Origin: Entoloma clypeatum
Taxonomy: Eukaryota > Basidiomycota > Agaricomycetes > Agaricales > Entolomataceae
DNA length: 64,000 nt
Assembly: GCA_963565915.1 (NCBI GenBank)
Contig: OY751493.1
Coordinates: 3,472,001-3,536,000, forward strand
Direction: 5' to 3'
A program made the position numbers and the translations under genes. Of the stretch, positions 61,781-64,000 are shown one piece after another. The notes beneath the pieces are model-generated. The model saw only the letters and a list, made by a program, of their open reading frames with translations, ran no database searches and was not told the DNA's origin. Position 1 is the stretch's first letter, and each line of letters begins with the position of its first letter.

Positions 61781-63463
61781 CTACTTAGACGGTCCAAGAA
61801 TGTCGCTCATTTCATCCAGAAATTTATCGTAATCGCTCTTCTTTCTCTCCTCAGCTCCTTCTTTGTGACCAGTCGTCGAAGGAGCGGGACCGAAGCGATC
61901 CTTCAGAGCACTTACGAGGTCGGGGCGTGCGGGTCCAGATGGATCAAGATCCCTTTCGCCTGTATCTGGGGCAGCGTTCACTTTTGATGATGACGACGAT
62001 GCACCTGCTTTCTTTCGCTTGAGGGAGGCTGGCACAAATGTGGTGGCCTCTTTCTTGAAATCACGCAACTGGGGTGCGCTGGACACCGTTGCCGCAGCCA
62101 GTTCGTCGGCAGATCTTTCCTTGGCAGGTAAGGACGCCATGTCAGGCTTTGGAGGAAGGGAGGGGTGCGTCAACAGCGTTTGTTTGGTCTCTCGGTGAGC
62201 CTGGAAGGTCTGATGAGGAACGGACGAGAGTGGATCTTGCATTGCAGATACCGATTGATTACGGCGAGGAAAGAAACCCGGAGGTGGAGGTGGCAATGGC
62301 ATGTGTGCCGGCACACCAGCAGGGGGGAAGTTTAGAGGCGGAGGGTAAGCGAACCCAGGCATCGGTCCACCCACGAAGCCGGGGGGAGGAGGGGGGAAAT
62401 TGTTCTGCATAAAGCCGTGAGGTGGAGGCGGGGGAGGCGGGGGAGGCGGAAGGGCAAATCCAGACGAAGCAAGAAAAATGGGTGGAGGGGGGCCAATTGG
62501 TACAGTTGGCGGCCCAGATGGCAATGGGGGAGCAAAGGAAGTCAACCCTATGGCGTATTATCAGCTCGAAAGCGGTCCCTCAAAGAAAAAGTTCGCATAC
62601 CTTGAGACAACTGACCAGGAGGGGGACCTTCAGGCATTGGGATATCGTCAAGATCGTCATCGCCATCCTCCATCCCTGGAGCAGGGCCTTCCGGCATAGC
62701 AATGTCATCGTCAGCTAGAGGAGGCAAAACGTGAGATGTAGATATGTAGACATGGTCTTCACCCACCGCCATCAGATTCCTCATCGCTCCAGACCTCTCC
62801 TGGTTTCGGGGCTGATTGAAAGTATTGAGTGTGGTTGCGGTGTGAACGACTGGCTTCCACCCACCTCTTTCTGCGTATGGCATGCCTGGGGGAGCCACGC
62901 CAAACGGATTCATGACCGGATCATAGTATATGCTTCTCTCGGGATGTCGAGGTAAGCCCTTTTTGTTGAAAAGCTTCCGTTTGGGCAATATTATCTCGGG
63001 TGCCGGTGCATCTCCATCCTTGGGTCGAGGCCTGTAGACGAGGCGTCGCTGCTCAGGATTTTCAGCAACGTATTCAGCCTTCTTCTTGTTGATCTTCTCC
63101 AATTCTGCTTTGAGCTCTGCAAGGCGCGATTTTTCGAAGGGATCATCAGCAGCCTCAAGTCTCTGGATTTCATCCTCGAGGTCTGCGGTATCATCAGCTT
63201 GCTTTTATGGATGGAAGGCCATCACCACACACCCCAGGTGTTCTTCTTCACTAAAGTGAAGTCGCGCGCCTTGCTTCGCTCGGTCTTGTTCTACTACAGG
63301 AATGAGAGTCATTCTGGTTGCCATCCGTTAGGAACGACGGCCTGCCTTTTTGAGCTCCTTCTTGCGCTGAGCCTTTCCTGCGATATTGGTGAGCAGCCTG
63401 GTATACAGGTTTATCCGGGGACATACTGAAGGCGTCAGCAGGATTGAGATTCTTCTTGGCCAT
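61781..63463 (-). CDS. WW-domain-binding protein 11-like splicing factor
   Basis: WBP11/NpwBP proteins are nuclear pre-mRNA splicing factors that bind WW domains through proline-rich PGR/PPxP motifs. The start MAKKNLNPADAF at 63463 joins via introns to RKAQRKKELKK, then NKTERSKARDFTLVKKN and DTADLEDEIQRLEAADDPFE, the conserved Wbp11 N-terminal domain; the second of these junctions needs a GC donor (63291-63345). The middle has LVYRPRPKDGDAPAPEIILP, KLFNKKGLPRHPERSIYYDP and acidic MEDGDDDLDDIPMPEGPPPG. A long Pro-rich segment with 8-11 Pro runs follows, and the end (GEEAEERKKSDYDKFLDEMS-like, DILGPSK) is typical. Four to five introns. Divergent from the RNF10-like gene, 105 bp apart. Confidence 0.88.
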
Positions 63464-63568
63464 GAGCAGAACGGAGCACGTGCCTTGAGGAGGTTCGCAC
63501 TGCTCCTCGGAGGGCATCCTCCCCATCGTCTAGTCCCCGTTGCCATCGATCCCGCCGCGCTTCTGCTA

Positions 63569-64000
63569 ATGACGAGCAATACTGTGTCCCAGCCTGCCAC
63601 TCCAAAGCGTATATCCAAGATGGCTTCCACTCAGAACGTGAATCATCTCCTCAATTTCACCCTCCCTCCTAGGCAGCCCCGGCCCGCTGCAAATTACCCC
63701 AGGAGAAGTCGGAAGACCAGCGCGCACCAGGGGGTCTGGAACAAGGAACGTATGTGGTCGATCTCATTTCACAACGGTACTCCCAAGACTCTTGACATAA
63801 GGCTTCGTCAATGCACAATACCGCTTCGTCATGAATCCCGCAGGCGATTACACTGTGCATTTTGCTGATCCAGATATGTGCGTATGTGTGTCTCATCAGG
63901 TGGTCTTGGGACATTTATGCGGGTTAGCTTCTTCCAATGGCATGATATCCTGCAAGTTATCATACCTCATTCTTCGGCGCTGGCGTCTCTTTCTTCAAAC
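63569..64000 (+). CDS. RNF10/MAG2-like RING protein, N-terminal part (runs off the window)
   Basis: RNF10/Mag2 proteins are RING ubiquitin ligases linked to 40S ribosome quality control. From MTSNTVSQPATPKRISKMAS at 63569 the first exon gives NVNHLLNFTLPPRQPRPAAN and PRRSRKTSAHQGVWNKE. An intron (starts GTATGT, 63752, ends before 63800) joins in frame to RFVNAQYRFVMNPAGDYTVH, then FADPDI; a second intron leads to FFQWHDILQVIIPHSSALAS at the window end. These are the conserved first segments of fungal RNF10-like proteins; the RING itself lies beyond base 64000. The upstream open frame carries no conserved sequence, supporting the start. Confidence 0.82.

Overview
The window is a gene-dense stretch of a filamentous basidiomycete (probably Agaricomycetes) nuclear genome. 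Almost every gene is cut by many 45-60 nt GT-AG introns, often with a CTAAC/CTGAC-like branch site close to the acceptor. Genes lie on both strands with short spacers, and the protein set is typical of mushroom-forming fungi. I rebuilt gene models by joining reading frames at splice sites and judging whether the joined protein restores a known family motif. No RNA gene, transposon or CRISPR array could be supported.

Layout: 1-11.4 kb holds a neutral sphingomyelinase/ISC1 (cut by the window edge), an NXT1/p15-like mRNA export factor, the splicing helicase PRP22, a second DEVH-box helicase of the DHX57/DHX29 type and a nicotinamidase. 11.9-25 kb holds a disordered hypothetical protein, a secreted acid sphingomyelinase-like phosphodiesterase, exonuclease EXO5, an Ark/Prk actin-patch kinase, a beta-hydroxyacid dehydrogenase and a RidA deaminase. 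25-36 kb holds the ribosomal-protein symportin SYO1, a single-pass membrane protein, the corepressor scaffold SIN3 and the pH sensor PalI/RIM9. 36-46 kb holds a decayed agmatinase-like gene, a beta-trefoil protein, a DCAF11-like WD40 protein, a TBL1/SIF2-like LisH-WD40 corepressor and a GHITM-type Bax-inhibitor protein. 46-64 kb holds SLY1, a small MGC-starting protein, a CSC1/TMEM63-like channel, a small unknown ORF, two F-box-like proteins, an FHIT hydrolase, a kinase-fold protein lacking the catalytic Asp, a PhzF-like protein, the splicing factor WBP11 and the start of an RNF10/MAG2 RING protein.

Many genes form head-to-head pairs with about 30-360 bp between start codons (ISC1/NXT1, PRP22/DHX57-like, acid sphingomyelinase/EXO5, Ark kinase/dehydrogenase, SIN3/PalI, DCAF11/TBL1, SLY1/MGC protein, WBP11/RNF10), so shared promoters are likely; other neighbours converge with about 65-250 bp between stop codons. 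Functionally the window is housekeeping: RNA processing and export, chromatin repression, secretion, sphingolipid breakdown and nucleotide/amine metabolism.

I found no convincing new multi-gene system. The most interesting points are an agmatinase-like locus carrying several independent breaks, four inferred GC-AG introns, a 21-nt microexon that carries the P-loop lysine of a helicase, a candidate pseudokinase, and a gene-free stretch with four copies of a 9-bp word next to a 17-C run.
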